Positions 27,462-35,556 of a stretch of 64,000 nucleotides of DNA are shown one piece after another. The stretch is from contig NZ_JBHTIK010000002.1 of the NCBI RefSeq assembly GCF_042676985.1, forward strand, positions 310,001 through 374,000, given 5' to 3'. Origin of the DNA: Sphingosinicella xenopeptidilytica (GTDB lineage: Bacteria > Pseudomonadota > Alphaproteobacteria > Sphingomonadales > Sphingomonadaceae). Below the pieces are notes generated by a model. The model saw nothing but the letters and a program-made list of their open reading frames with translations, did no database searches and was not told where the DNA came from. The number at the start of each line of letters is the position of its first letter. Position 1 is the first letter of the stretch. Both the position numbers and the translations under genes were made by a program.

Positions 27462-28506
27462 CGTGGCCCATCTTGCGGCCGGGCTTCACCTCGCTCTTGC
27501 CGTAGAGGTGCAGGTGGGCGCGCGGGTCCGCGAGGATCGCCGCCCAGTCGTTCGCATCCTCGCCGATCAGGTTCTTCATGCGCACGGCGCGGGCGCTGAG
27601 GCCGGTTTCGCCAAGCGGCAGCCCGCAGATGGCGCGGATGTGGTTCTCGAACTGGCTGGTGTGTGCACCCTCGATCGTCCAGTGCCCGCTGTTGTGGACA
27701 CGCGGGGCCATCTCGTTGAACACCGGGCCGTCGGCGCAGGCGAAGAATTCGAGCGTGATGAGCCCGACATAGGAAAGCGCGTCCGCGACCTTGCGCGCCA
27801 TCGCGGCGGCTTCCTCTATGTGGGCGGCGGGCACGGCGCGTGCCGGCACTTCGGATAGCGCGAGGATACCGTCTTCGTGCGTGTTGCGCGGCGCCGGGTA
27901 GACGACGCTGCTGCCATCCTCGGCGCGCGCGAGGAGGATCGAGAACTCGGCGTCGAAGCTGACGAACCCTTCGTAGACCGAGGGGTTTTCGCCGATATCG
28001 GTCCATGCGGCATCAAGGGACGTATCGGCGTGGATGCGGACCTGCCCCTTGCCGTCGTAGCCGAAACGGCGCGTCTTCAGGATGCCGGGGGTGCCGATCT
28101 CGCGCACGGCTGCTTCCAACTCGGCGCGCGAGGAAACGGCGCGGTACGGTGCGGCGCGGCCGCCGAGGCCGGTGAAGAAGTCTTTTTCGGCAAGCCGGTC
28201 CTGCGCGATGCGCAGCGCGCGGGCGCCGGGGCGTGTCGGCACACGGGATTCGAGGAATTCGAGGCTCGCGGCGTCGACGTTCTCGAACTCGAGGGTCACG
28301 ACATCGACCGCGGCGGTGAAGGCTTCGAGCGCGGCATGATCGGTGTAGGCCGCGCGGGTGACGGCGGCGGAAACGTCGCCCGCCGGAAGTTCGGCCTCCG
28401 GCGCGAAGATGTGCACGCGGTAGCCCATGCTTGCCGCCGCCATCGCGAGCATACGGCCAAGCTGGCCGCCGCCGAGGATGCCTATCGTGGAACCGGGTGC
28501 AATCAT
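27442..28506 (-). CDS. purK: N5-carboxyaminoimidazole ribonucleotide synthase
   Basis: 354 residues, ATP-grasp enzyme converting AIR, bicarbonate and ATP to N5-CAIR in purine synthesis. N-terminal GILGGGQLGRMLAMAAASMG, TLEFENVDAASLEFL, GILKTRRFGYDGKGQ and EMAPRVHNSGHWTIEG are family landmarks. The ATG at 28506 overlaps the purE stop (ATGA). The gene's end overlaps the convergent small RHH gene by 20 bp. Confidence 0.97.
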   Translation of the reverse strand: MIAPGSTIGILGGGQLGRMLAMAAASMGYRVHIFAPEAELPAGDVSAAVTRAAYTDHAALEAFTAAVDVVTLEFENVDAASLEFLESRVPTRPGARALRIAQDRLAEKDFFTGLGGRAAPYRAVSSRAELEAAVREIGTPGILKTRRFGYDGKGQVRIHADTSLDAAWTDIGENPSVYEGFVSFDAEFSILLARAEDGSSVVYPAPRNTHEDGILALSEVPARAVPAAHIEEAAAMARKVADALSYVGLITLEFFACADGPVFNEMAPRVHNSGHWTIEGAHTSQFENHIRAICGLPLGETGLSARAVRMKNLIGEDANDWAAILADPRAHLHLYGKSEVKPGRKMGHVTWLED

Positions 28507-28991
28507 TCGGGCTTTTCGGCGACCGCCTCGGTCTGCTTCGTGCGCCACTGGACCAGCCGCTCATGGACGTCGGCATCGTGCGTGCCGAGGATCGCGGCGG
28601 CGAGCAGCGCGGCGTTTATGGCGCCGGGCTTGCCGATGGCGAGCGTGCCCACGGGGATGCCGCCGGGCATCTGGACGATGGACAGCAGGCTGTCCATGCC
28701 CTTCAGCGCCTTCGATTCGACCGGAACGCCGAGCACGGGGAGCGCGGTCATCGATGCCGTCATGCCCGGCAGGTGGGCTGCGCCGCCGGCGCCCGCGATG
28801 ATCACCTTGAGGCCCCGGGCGGCCGCGCCGTGCGCGTAGCCATAGAGGCGGTCCGGCGTCCGGTGCGCTGAAACGATGCGCGTTTCGTGTTGGATTTCAA
28901 GCGCTTCAAGCGTCTCTGCGGCATGGCGCATGGTTTCCCAGTCGGACTGGCTGCCCATGATGATGCCGACCAGCGGCTGTGTTTCCGACAT
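28503..28991 (-). CDS. purE: N5-carboxyaminoimidazole ribonucleotide mutase
   Basis: 162 residues, class I PurE converting N5-CAIR to CAIR. It has the MGSQSDWETM motif, the active-site VSAHRTPDRLYGYA and AGGAAHLPGMTAS. The start ATG at 28991 and the ATGA overlap with purK give a two-gene purEK operon. It is divergent from the diguanylate cyclase gene across about 130 bp. Confidence 0.97.
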   Translation of the reverse strand: MSETQPLVGIIMGSQSDWETMRHAAETLEALEIQHETRIVSAHRTPDRLYGYAHGAAARGLKVIIAGAGGAAHLPGMTASMTALPVLGVPVESKALKGMDSLLSIVQMPGGIPVGTLAIGKPGAINAALLAAAILGTHDADVHERLVQWRTKQTEAVAEKPE

Positions 28992-29125
28992 GCTTTCCCG
29001 CGCGTCCTTCCCCGAAAGCGGCGCAACCTACTTTCGGCTCGCCTCGCTGTCTATGTTCACCTTACGCACATTATTTTATGGGCAGAATGCCAATCGTGGC
29101 CGAAAAATCCGGCCGGGAGAAAGGG

Positions 29126-29875
29126 ATGACGCGGATCGATGAAGGCGGACGCGCCGCGCGTGCCTATGGGCGCGTGCAGACTCGTGCCGCACTTGCATCC
29201 CTCCCTGCCGTTACCGAAACGCTGGCCGGCATTCCCGAGGCCGAGCCTGCCACCGCCATCGCGGAGGTCGCGGCGGCGGCGTTGCCAGAGCATCTGCGCG
29301 ACGCGTTCGTCGCGCTGCTCGCGGAAACCGAGGAGCTTCGCCGCACGCTTGCCATCGCGCGGCGGCGCATCGAGGAACTAGAGCGGCTGGTCGAGGCCGA
29401 CGAGCTGACACCCGTCGCCAACCGGCGCGGGCTGATCCGCGACCTTGCCCGCACGCTCGCGGAGGTCGGGCGGCACGGGGTTCGCGCGGCGCTGATCTTC
29501 ATCGATGTCGACAAGCTGAAAGCCATCAACGACCGCTACGGCCACCTCGCGGGCGATGCAGCACTCGTCCACATCGGTGAGACGCTGCAGGCGAAACTGC
29601 GCGAATCCGATACGGTGGCGCGTCTTGGCGGCGACGAGTTCGCTGTGATCCTGCGCCATGTCGATGCCGAGCAGGCGCAGGCGAAGCTGGACCAGATCGT
29701 GACGGCGGTTGCCGCGACGCCGGTGCGTGTGCGGGGCGAGAGCTTCACCATCACGATTTCGGCAGGCCTTCATGTGCTGTCGCCGGGCGAGACCGTGGAA
29801 GGCGTGCTGCGGTTCGCGGACAGCGCGATGTACGCGCACAAGGCCGACAAGCGTGGGCAAACCCGATCAGACTGA
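29126..29875 (+). CDS. Soluble diguanylate cyclase (GGDEF domain)
   Basis: 249 residues without a signal or membrane segment. An N-terminal region of about 85 residues, with a probable coiled coil (LLAETEELRRTLAIARRRIEELERL), leads into a GGDEF domain. The active-site GGDEF is intact at 168-172, and the inhibitory I-site RESD lies five residues upstream (159-162), so feedback control by c-di-GMP is expected. The start ATG at 29126 has GGGAGAAAGG upstream; longer frames lack it. Likely controls motility or biofilm, as in the family. Confidence 0.93.
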   Translation: MTRIDEGGRAARAYGRVQTRAALASLPAVTETLAGIPEAEPATAIAEVAAAALPEHLRDAFVALLAETEELRRTLAIARRRIEELERLVEADELTPVANRRGLIRDLARTLAEVGRHGVRAALIFIDVDKLKAINDRYGHLAGDAALVHIGETLQAKLRESDTVARLGGDEFAVILRHVDAEQAQAKLDQIVTAVAATPVRVRGESFTITISAGLHVLSPGETVEGVLRFADSAMYAHKADKRGQTRSD

Positions 29876-29918
29876 TCGGAAGTCTTCGTTTTTATTGCTG
29901 CGAACGAATTGCAATAAA

Positions 29919-29938
29919 GGGTTCGTGAAAAGGAACCC
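29919..29938 (+). promoter_or_regulatory. Hairpin over the ribosome-binding site of the DUF2061 gene
   Basis: GGGTTC (29919-29924) can pair perfectly with GAACCC (29933-29938). The Shine-Dalgarno AAGGA (29930-29934) lies in the loop and right arm, immediately upstream of the ATG at 29943. Folding would hide the ribosome-binding site, so translation could be conditional. A second inverted pair, ATTGC/GCAAT, lies just upstream. Confidence 0.35.
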
Positions 29939-29942
29939 TGAA

Positions 29943-30158
29943 ATGTCTCGCGATCTTGCCAAGACCGGCACTTATCTCGCGCTGCACCTGACGATCGGGT
30001 TCACGGTCGCCTACCTGCTCACCGGGTCGGTCGCCGTTGCTAGTGGCATCGCGCTCATCGAGCCGATGGTGAACGCTGTCGCGTTCTTTTTCCACGAGAA
30101 GGCGTGGGCCACCGTACCCCTGCGGAGCGGGCATTTCCGGGCCTCGGCCGCAGCCTGA
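29943..30158 (+). CDS. DUF2061 family small membrane protein
   Basis: 71 residues. LAKTGTYLALHLTIGFTVAY and the C-terminal IEPMVNAVAFFFHEKAWA match the DUF2061 family of two-helix membrane proteins of unknown function. The start ATG at 29943 follows an AAGGA ribosome-binding site that may be folded into a hairpin. It is not obviously linked to its neighbours, a diguanylate cyclase and mgtE, from which it is separated by 67 and 88 bp. Confidence 0.82.
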   Translation: MSRDLAKTGTYLALHLTIGFTVAYLLTGSVAVASGIALIEPMVNAVAFFFHEKAWATVPLRSGHFRASAAA

Positions 30159-30246
30159 AAAACCCCTGAAAGAAAAAGCGTTCGCATCGCCCCGCGGAGG
30201 GCGCCTTACGATGGAAATGTAACCTCCGCGCGCTATAAGCGGCGGC

Positions 30247-31653
30247 ATGTCCGATGATGTTCAGGATAAGGATCCGGCTCCAGCGCCGCGCGAGGCGCTG
30301 GAAGACAACCGGCTGACGGGCGCATTCGTCGATGAAGTGACGGAAGCGCTCGCCGCCGGCGATACCGCGCGCGTGCAGGAACTCGCCGAGCCGCTGCACC
30401 CCGCCGACATTGCCGACCTTATCGAGCAGGTGGAGCCGGGCGAGCGCCAGCCGCTCGCCGCCGCGCTCGGGGCTGTGCTCGACGCCGACGTGATCTCGGA
30501 GATGAACGAGGTCGTGCGCGAACAGCTGATCGATGTGCTCGATCCGGGTCAGGTCGCCGATGTCGTCACGCAGATGGAGACCGACGACGCGGTCGCCATC
30601 CTGGAGGACATGGACGAGGAGGACCAGGCCGAGGTCCTCCGCTCGCTCCCCGCTGACGAGCGCGCCGCCATCGAAGAGGCGCTGAGCTACCCGGAGGAGT
30701 CCGCCGGGCGTCTGATGCAGCGCGATCTGATCGCGGTGCCTGAATACTGGACCGTGGGTCAGGTCATCGATTTCCTGCGGCAGGCGGGCGACGATGTGAC
30801 CAGCGACTTCTGGGAAATCTTCGTCGTCGATCCGTCGCACAAGCCCGTCGGCACGATGCGTCTCTCTCTGGTGCTGCGCTCGCCGCGCAACGTGCTTGTC
30901 ACCGACGTGATGAAGCGCGAGCAGACGCTGATCCCGGTCGACATGGACCAGGAAGAGGTGGCGCTGCGCTTCCAGAAGTACGCGCTGATCTCGGCGGCGG
31001 TTGTGGATACCTCCGGGCGCCTCGTCGGTGTGGTCACCGTCGACGACGTGGTGCACATCATTCAGGAAGAGGCGGACGAGGATATCCTCCGCCTGTCGGG
31101 CGCCGGCGACGGCGACATCAACGACAGCGTGCGCGAGATCGTGTCGACGCGGCTGCGCTGGCTCGTCGTCAATCTCGGCACCGCGATCATTGCTTCGATC
31201 GTCATCGGTTTCTTCGCGGGTACGATCGAGAAGATGGTCGCGCTTGCCATCCTGATGCCGATCGTTTCGGCGCTCGGCGGCAATGCCGCGACGCAGACGA
31301 TGGCGGTGACGGTGCGCGCGCTCGCCACAGATCAGCTCACCGAGGCGAACACGCGGCGCACGATCCTGAAGGAAATCCGCGTCGCGCTGATCAACGGCGC
31401 TGCGATCGCGTTTCTCGTCGGCGTGGCGGCCGGGCTCTACTTCACGAACGTCCACCTCGGCCTCGTCATCGCCACGGCGATGATCGGCAACATCCTCGTC
31501 GCAGGCCTCGCCGGTGTCATGGTGCCGCTGACGCTCGATCGCATGGATGTCGATCCGGCGGTGTCTTCGCCCGTGTTCGTCACGATGACGACGGACGTGA
31601 TGGGCTTCCTGTTCTTCCTCGGCCTCGCCGCGGCGACGGGCCTTACGGGTTAG
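30247..31653 (+). CDS. mgtE: Magnesium transporter MgtE
   Basis: 468 residues. The N-terminal cytoplasmic N domain and two CBS domains span roughly 1-285, with the conserved DVVTQMETDDAVAILEDMDEEDQAEVL segment. A five-helix membrane domain follows, including the LPIVSALGGNAATQT-like pore motif (ILMPIVSALGGNAATQTMAV). Imports Mg2+ into the cytoplasm, gated by the CBS domains as Mg2+ sensor. The start ATG at 30247 follows a long 5' region. A response regulator gene follows after 4 bp. Confidence 0.95.
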   Translation: MSDDVQDKDPAPAPREALEDNRLTGAFVDEVTEALAAGDTARVQELAEPLHPADIADLIEQVEPGERQPLAAALGAVLDADVISEMNEVVREQLIDVLDPGQVADVVTQMETDDAVAILEDMDEEDQAEVLRSLPADERAAIEEALSYPEESAGRLMQRDLIAVPEYWTVGQVIDFLRQAGDDVTSDFWEIFVVDPSHKPVGTMRLSLVLRSPRNVLVTDVMKREQTLIPVDMDQEEVALRFQKYALISAAVVDTSGRLVGVVTVDDVVHIIQEEADEDILRLSGAGDGDINDSVREIVSTRLRWLVVNLGTAIIASIVIGFFAGTIEKMVALAILMPIVSALGGNAATQTMAVTVRALATDQLTEANTRRTILKEIRVALINGAAIAFLVGVAAGLYFTNVHLGLVIATAMIGNILVAGLAGVMVPLTLDRMDVDPAVSSPVFVTMTTDVMGFLFFLGLAAATGLTG

Positions 31654-31657
31654 GCCG

Positions 31658-32422
31658 GTGACGGCGGAGGTCATCCTCGTCGACGACGAGCGGCTTGTTG
31701 CCAAACTCTATGGCCGCGCAGTGGAAGCGGCGGGCTATCAGGCGACGCTGTTCGGCGATGCGGAATCGGCGTTCAAGCGCATCGCCCAGCAGGAGCCGGC
31801 GCTGCTCGTCACCGATCTCAACATGCCCGGCCTTTCGGGCTACGCACTCGCCGAGCGGATCATGGAGCGGGGCCTCAAGCACTTTCCCATCATCCTGATG
31901 AGCGCGGACGATACCGCCGAGCTGATCAAGGCCGGGGTCGCCTCGGGCATCGACGATTTCCTCGTGAAGGGCGTGGGCTTCGATCGGTTTCGCGCGCGGC
32001 TCGATCACTGGATGAAGGGGCCGTTCCACGGACTACCCGCGCACGTCCGCGTCGCAGCGCGCGAAAGCCTTGCGCGGAGCGGCGCGCCGGAAACCCCGAT
32101 TTCCCACCTGCACGGATCGCTCGACCGCATCACGGCGCGCACCGCTGTGACGGTGGAGGATCTTCTGGACGCGGTGGGCGGCGAATACGGGCGTTCAGCG
32201 GCTGAGGCGCTGCGGCTTCTGGGTGTGATCGACGGCGTGCTTGCGCTCCTCGCCCGCTCGAACGGGCTCGCGCAGCTCCGCCGCCTTGAAGCGATGGCGG
32301 GTGTCGTCGACAGGCTCGGCGACCCGTGGCAGGCACGCCTTCGTCCCTATATCGACCGCTTCGAAACCGTCGCGCAGGATGCCACCTTCCGGCACGCCGC
32401 GCAGTCGCTGAGACTTCGCTAG
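31658..32422 (+). CDS. Response regulator with unrecognised C-terminal output domain
   Basis: 254 residues. The receiver domain covers about 1-120: acidic pair Asp9-Asp10, phospho-acceptor Asp53 in LLVTDLNMPG, and the conserved Lys in DDFLVKG. The remaining 130 residues are mostly helical with no DNA-binding or GGDEF motif I can recognise. No histidine kinase gene is adjacent. The start is a GTG at 31658, only 4 bp after mgtE, so it is probably expressed with it; whether it affects magnesium transport is unknown. Confidence 0.82.
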   Translation: MTAEVILVDDERLVAKLYGRAVEAAGYQATLFGDAESAFKRIAQQEPALLVTDLNMPGLSGYALAERIMERGLKHFPIILMSADDTAELIKAGVASGIDDFLVKGVGFDRFRARLDHWMKGPFHGLPAHVRVAARESLARSGAPETPISHLHGSLDRITARTAVTVEDLLDAVGGEYGRSAAEALRLLGVIDGVLALLARSNGLAQLRRLEAMAGVVDRLGDPWQARLRPYIDRFETVAQDATFRHAAQSLRLR

Positions 32423-32429
32423 CGCAGCG

Positions 32430-33122
32430 TCACGCGCCGCAGCTGACTTTGCCGCTGCCGAGCGTCTTCACTTCGCATTGCGGTTTGCCGAGGATCTTGA
32501 TGTCGCCGGAGCCCGCAATGCTGAGCTTCGCATGTTTGACGACATCGGTGGTGATGTCGCCCGATCCCGCGATCTTGCCGGTGAGCGACTGACACTTGAG
32601 ACCGGGCGCGTCGATGTCGCCGGCGCCCGCGATGGAGAACGTCGCCGCGCCGCACGTGCCGGTCATCGCCATGTCACCCGATCCGGCAAGGGAGACATCC
32701 AAGCGGTCTGCCGTCACCACGCCGACGTTGAGATCGCCGGAGCCTGCAAGCGAGAGCTTGACGTCCTGGCCTTTCATGCGATCCACGGCGACATCGCCAG
32801 ATCCGGCGAGACGGGCGCTGCCCAGCGTATGCGTGGTGACGTAGATGGTCAGTATCTCACCGTCTTTCCAAGAGAACCACGTATCCGATTTCTTCTCGCG
32901 GATACGCAGCGTGCCGCTCGTCACCTCGACCTCCAGACGGTCGATCGATTTCTGGTCGCCGACGGCGCGCACGCTTGGCGCCTTGCCGGTGGCCACGATC
33001 ACCTTGTGCGGCACCGAAACGGAAATGCCTTCAAAACCCGTGACCGTGTATTTCTGCTCGGCGGCAAGGGTGGGGGTGGCGAGCGCGAGGAGCGGAAGAG
33101 TGACGAGAAGAGCGCGTTTCAT
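32430..33122 (-). CDS. GIN domain (DUF2807) beta-helical exported protein
   Basis: 230 residues. A cleavable signal peptide (about 1-20, ending ATPTLAA) leads to a head GIN domain. The middle carries a run of about six repeats containing AGSGD or AGAGD, e.g. LAGSGDVAVD, LAGSGDLNVG and IAGSGDIT, the hallmark of DUF2807 proteins. The fold is a right-handed beta-helix; the function is not known, possibly adhesion or polymer binding. The start ATG at 33122. It is transcribed in the same direction as the phosphofructokinase gene, 62 bp downstream of it. Confidence 0.85.
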   Translation of the reverse strand: MKRALLVTLPLLALATPTLAAEQKYTVTGFEGISVSVPHKVIVATGKAPSVRAVGDQKSIDRLEVEVTSGTLRIREKKSDTWFSWKDGEILTIYVTTHTLGSARLAGSGDVAVDRMKGQDVKLSLAGSGDLNVGVVTADRLDVSLAGSGDMAMTGTCGAATFSIAGAGDIDAPGLKCQSLTGKIAGSGDITTDVVKHAKLSIAGSGDIKILGKPQCEVKTLGSGKVSCGA

Positions 33123-33184
33123 GAGGGACGATCTCCAAACTGTGTTGCTGTAACAATACAGCGGGTCCGCATGTCTGTCGACCC

Positions 33185-34279
33185 TCAATAGAGGAACATC
33201 GGCATACCTTCGACGCTCTTCAGCCGTGCGCGGTACTGATCGCGGTCGTAAAGCCGGTCGACGTCGACATGTTTCGCGCCCTGAAGCACGCTGTTCGCCG
33301 GAACATGGCAATAGTTGCCGCTGGTCAGCGTCACCATCCGGCCGGTCTCGCGCCGTTCGATCAGCTGTACGGCGAGCGCGCCGAAGGCGAGGCCGACCAT
33401 GCGGTCGAGCGCGTCGGGTTCGCCCGCGCGCATCAGGTAGGCGAGTTCCTGAAGCACGGTGCCGCCGCCGCCCGCCGTCTCGATGGCGCGCGCGATGCGG
33501 TGGCCGACGCCAACGTCGTCGCGCGCTGTCGCGGAGCTGGACAGGTCCGCCGCGGCTCCGCCGACGAGGCTTGCACCCTCGGAGACCACCAGGACTGCGT
33601 AGTTCGCCGGATTGGTCGCCTTGTCGCGCGCGAGCAGCGGCAGCAGTGCGTCGAGATCGGCGGGCACCTCGGCGATCACGGTGCGGTCCACCTGCGCGAG
33701 GAAGCCGGCGAGGAGCGCGGTTTCGCCGGAGCGGCGGCCGAACAGCTCGACGACGGCGATCCGCTCGTGGCTCTCCGTTGTCGTGCGCAGCGCGTTGATC
33801 GCCGCGACCGAGCGTGTCACGGCGGTCGAGAAGCCGATGCAGTAGTCGGTGCCGTTCACATCGTTGTCCATCGTCTTGGGGATGGAGATGACCGGAACAC
33901 CGAGGCTGTCGAGATGTGCGGAAAAGCGCAGCGTGCCGTCGCCGCCGAGCGTGATCATCACGTCGATCCCGAGGCGTTCGAGCACGTGCATCACATGCGG
34001 CGTCCGGTCGCCGCCCTTTGCGGTGCGCGGATCGCAGCGCGAGGTGTGGAGGATGGTGCCGCCAAGCCGATCGAGCCCGCGCACGCGTTCGCGGCCGAGT
34101 GCGACGGTGTTCGCCGCGATCGAGGCAGGATCGTCGGGATCGATGTCGAGCAGCCCCTGCCACCCCCGCCGAAAGCCCACGACGTCCCACCCGCGGTCGT
34201 CTGCCGACAGGGCGACGGCACGGATACAGGGGTTGAGGCCGGGTACGTCTCCGCCGCCTGTCAGAATGCCGAGGCGCAT
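33185..34279 (-). CDS. 6-phosphofructokinase family protein
   Basis: 364 residues, phosphorylates fructose 6-phosphate. N-terminal GGGDVPGLN (8-16), GGDGT (112-116) and PKTMDND (134-140). The Gly in GGDGT is typical of ATP-dependent enzymes and the Lys in PKTMDND of PPi-dependent ones. Mixed G/K forms occur, as in plant ATP-dependent enzymes, so ATP use is favoured but not settled. The start is the second of two adjacent ATGs (34279), which has AGGAG at a better distance. Many sphingomonads rely on the Entner-Doudoroff route, which gives this gene extra interest. Divergent from a PEP-CTERM gene across 369 bp. Confidence 0.88.
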   Translation of the reverse strand: MRLGILTGGGDVPGLNPCIRAVALSADDRGWDVVGFRRGWQGLLDIDPDDPASIAANTVALGRERVRGLDRLGGTILHTSRCDPRTAKGGDRTPHVMHVLERLGIDVMITLGGDGTLRFSAHLDSLGVPVISIPKTMDNDVNGTDYCIGFSTAVTRSVAAINALRTTTESHERIAVVELFGRRSGETALLAGFLAQVDRTVIAEVPADLDALLPLLARDKATNPANYAVLVVSEGASLVGGAAADLSSSATARDDVGVGHRIARAIETAGGGGTVLQELAYLMRAGEPDALDRMVGLAFGALAVQLIERRETGRMVTLTSGNYCHVPANSVLQGAKHVDVDRLYDRDQYRARLKSVEGMPMFLY

Positions 34280-34568
34280 CATCTTCTCCTGCTTTGTGGG
34301 GACCATGCCGCTCGTGGTCGGTGGTGTCGAGGGCGGGGCGGGCACTGTCGTGATTTTTTACACTGTCGGTCCGTCGTGATACGCGCCGAAAAAAATTCGC
34401 AGAAATTCTAATGACTTAATGGTTAATTTTGTTCCGCGCGCGGACCCTTTCGGCAAGGAAGGCCGCCAATTCCCTTGGTGCGGGCGCTGGGAACGTTGGC
34501 AATTCTTACATTCAGGTATCGGAGGGCTCGGGTTCGGTCATCTTCCTTTTAGAAAAATGTTCTTTTTC

Positions 34569-34581
34569 AATGCTTTGATTG
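34569..34581 (-). promoter_or_regulatory. IHF binding site
   Basis: On the minus strand AATCAAAGCATTG matches exactly the IHF consensus WATCAANNNNTTR. It ends 15 bp upstream of the sigma-54 -24 element, the usual place for IHF to bend DNA between an enhancer-bound activator and RpoN polymerase. Confidence 0.6.
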
Positions 34582-34596
34582 GATTTTTTATGTTCT

Positions 34597-34612
34597 GGCA
34601 CAGGGATTGCAG
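34597..34612 (+). promoter_or_regulatory. Sigma-54 (-24/-12) promoter of the second PEP-CTERM gene
   Basis: TGGCAC-AGGGA-TTGCA is an exact match to TGGCAC-N5-TTGCW, GG and GC separated by 10 bp. The predicted transcription start near 34623 leaves a leader of about 26 nt before the GTG at 34649. An IHF site lies just upstream. Confidence 0.8.
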
Positions 34613-34648
34613 AGGTGCCGCCGATTGGTTCTTTCAGGAGTAGGTAGA

Positions 34649-35482
34649 GTGAAGTCAGCGTTTCTCACCAAGGTTCTGCCGGCTGCCGCGCTCGTCGCCG
34701 CCACGGCTTTCGCAACCTCCGCACAGGCCGTCGTGGTGAACGAATGGAGCTATGATGTCTCCGCTTCGTTCACGTCTGCGTCGCCGGATCTCGGAACGCC
34801 CGGCGGCTTCATCTGGGGTCCGCTCCAGATTTCGTGGGGCCGTCCGACCGGCACGATTTCGCCCGGCGGTGGCCGCAGTGCCCTGACGATCGGCGCGACG
34901 CCGGCGCTGGGCACCGTGTTCACGAACGGTGCCGATGCTGCCGCGAACAGCCTGACGCACTCGAACAACGTCATCAACAATCGCTCGGGTGAGAACTGGC
35001 AGCGCCTCGACACGTCTTCGATGAAGATCGATGTCGCGCTCACGTCGGTCGATCCGGTGATCGGTGCCGTCGATCCGTTCGTGCTGTCGTTCGTCATCGA
35101 TTTCCTCGAGACGAACAACAATCCGGAAATGCCCGGACCCGATTACTGCGCCGACGGTGTGCGCGAAGGCTCGCAGGGCCCCGGCTGCCGCGACATCTTC
35201 GTGATTTCGGCGGGCAGCCTGACGCAGTATTTCGAACTTGACGGCGAAACCTACAAGTTCTCGTTCTTCGACCTCGGCGGTGCGATCGGCACGCTTTCGG
35301 ACGACGCCTGCGCGGCCGTCGGCCAGGCTTCCGGCTGCGTCGGCTTCCTGACCCGCGAAGAGCAGGAAAACGTCGTGAACTTCGGGTTCAACATCACCCA
35401 CGTGCCGGAGCCGGCCGCGCTTGCGCTCTTCGGCCTTGGTCTTGCGGGTCTCGGTCTGGCGCGTCGCCGCCGCAAGGCCTGA
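34649..35482 (+). CDS. THxN-type PEP-CTERM sorting domain protein
   Basis: 277-residue exported protein. N-terminal signal peptide (VKSAFLTKVLPAAALVAATA, then AFATSAQA). The segment SLTHSNNVINN contains THSN, matching the THxN family of PEP-CTERM proteins. The C-terminus is the sorting signal, PEP at residue 253, hydrophobic stretch with GLGLAGLGL, ending ARRRRKA. Four cysteines in the second half (YCADG, GCRD, DDACA, SGCVG) could form disulfides. The start is GTG at 34649 with AGGAG 8 nt upstream. Followed by a good intrinsic terminator, so probably monocistronic and driven by the sigma-54 promoter. Confidence 0.87.
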   Translation: MKSAFLTKVLPAAALVAATAFATSAQAVVVNEWSYDVSASFTSASPDLGTPGGFIWGPLQISWGRPTGTISPGGGRSALTIGATPALGTVFTNGADAAANSLTHSNNVINNRSGENWQRLDTSSMKIDVALTSVDPVIGAVDPFVLSFVIDFLETNNNPEMPGPDYCADGVREGSQGPGCRDIFVISAGSLTQYFELDGETYKFSFFDLGGAIGTLSDDACAAVGQASGCVGFLTREEQENVVNFGFNITHVPEPAALALFGLGLAGLGLARRRRKA

Positions 35483-35500
35483 ACTCCAAGCCCGAACCGG

Positions 35501-35539
35501 AAGGCGCTGACGGGAGACCGTCGGCGCCTTTCCTTTTTG
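35501..35539 (+). terminator. Intrinsic terminator of the THxN PEP-CTERM gene
   Basis: AAGGCGCTGACGG (35501-35513), loop GAGA, CCGTCGGCGCCTT (35518-35530), with one T-G wobble, followed by TTTCCTTTTT. Stem and T-tract make this the clearest intrinsic terminator in the window. It also sits before the convergent thiolase-like gene. Confidence 0.85.
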
Positions 35540-35556
35540 GGAAACGTGCCGCCCGT

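Larger units (their letters stand above)
34280..34648. other. Divergent 369-bp spacer, AT-rich on the right
   Basis: Holds no gene I can support. The left part serves the phosphofructokinase ATG. It contains the perfect palindrome TCCGCGCGCGGA (34433-34444) and a run of A+T-rich sequence from about 34545 to 34595. The right end carries an IHF site and a sigma-54 promoter for the PEP-CTERM gene (separate entries). An ATGGTTAA (34419-34426) resembles a CtrA half site, which alone is weak. Confidence 0.6.

Noticed and set aside
34419..34426. CtrA half site (ATGGTTAA)
   Set aside because: A single 8-mer without the second half at the proper spacing; expected by chance in AT-rich DNA.
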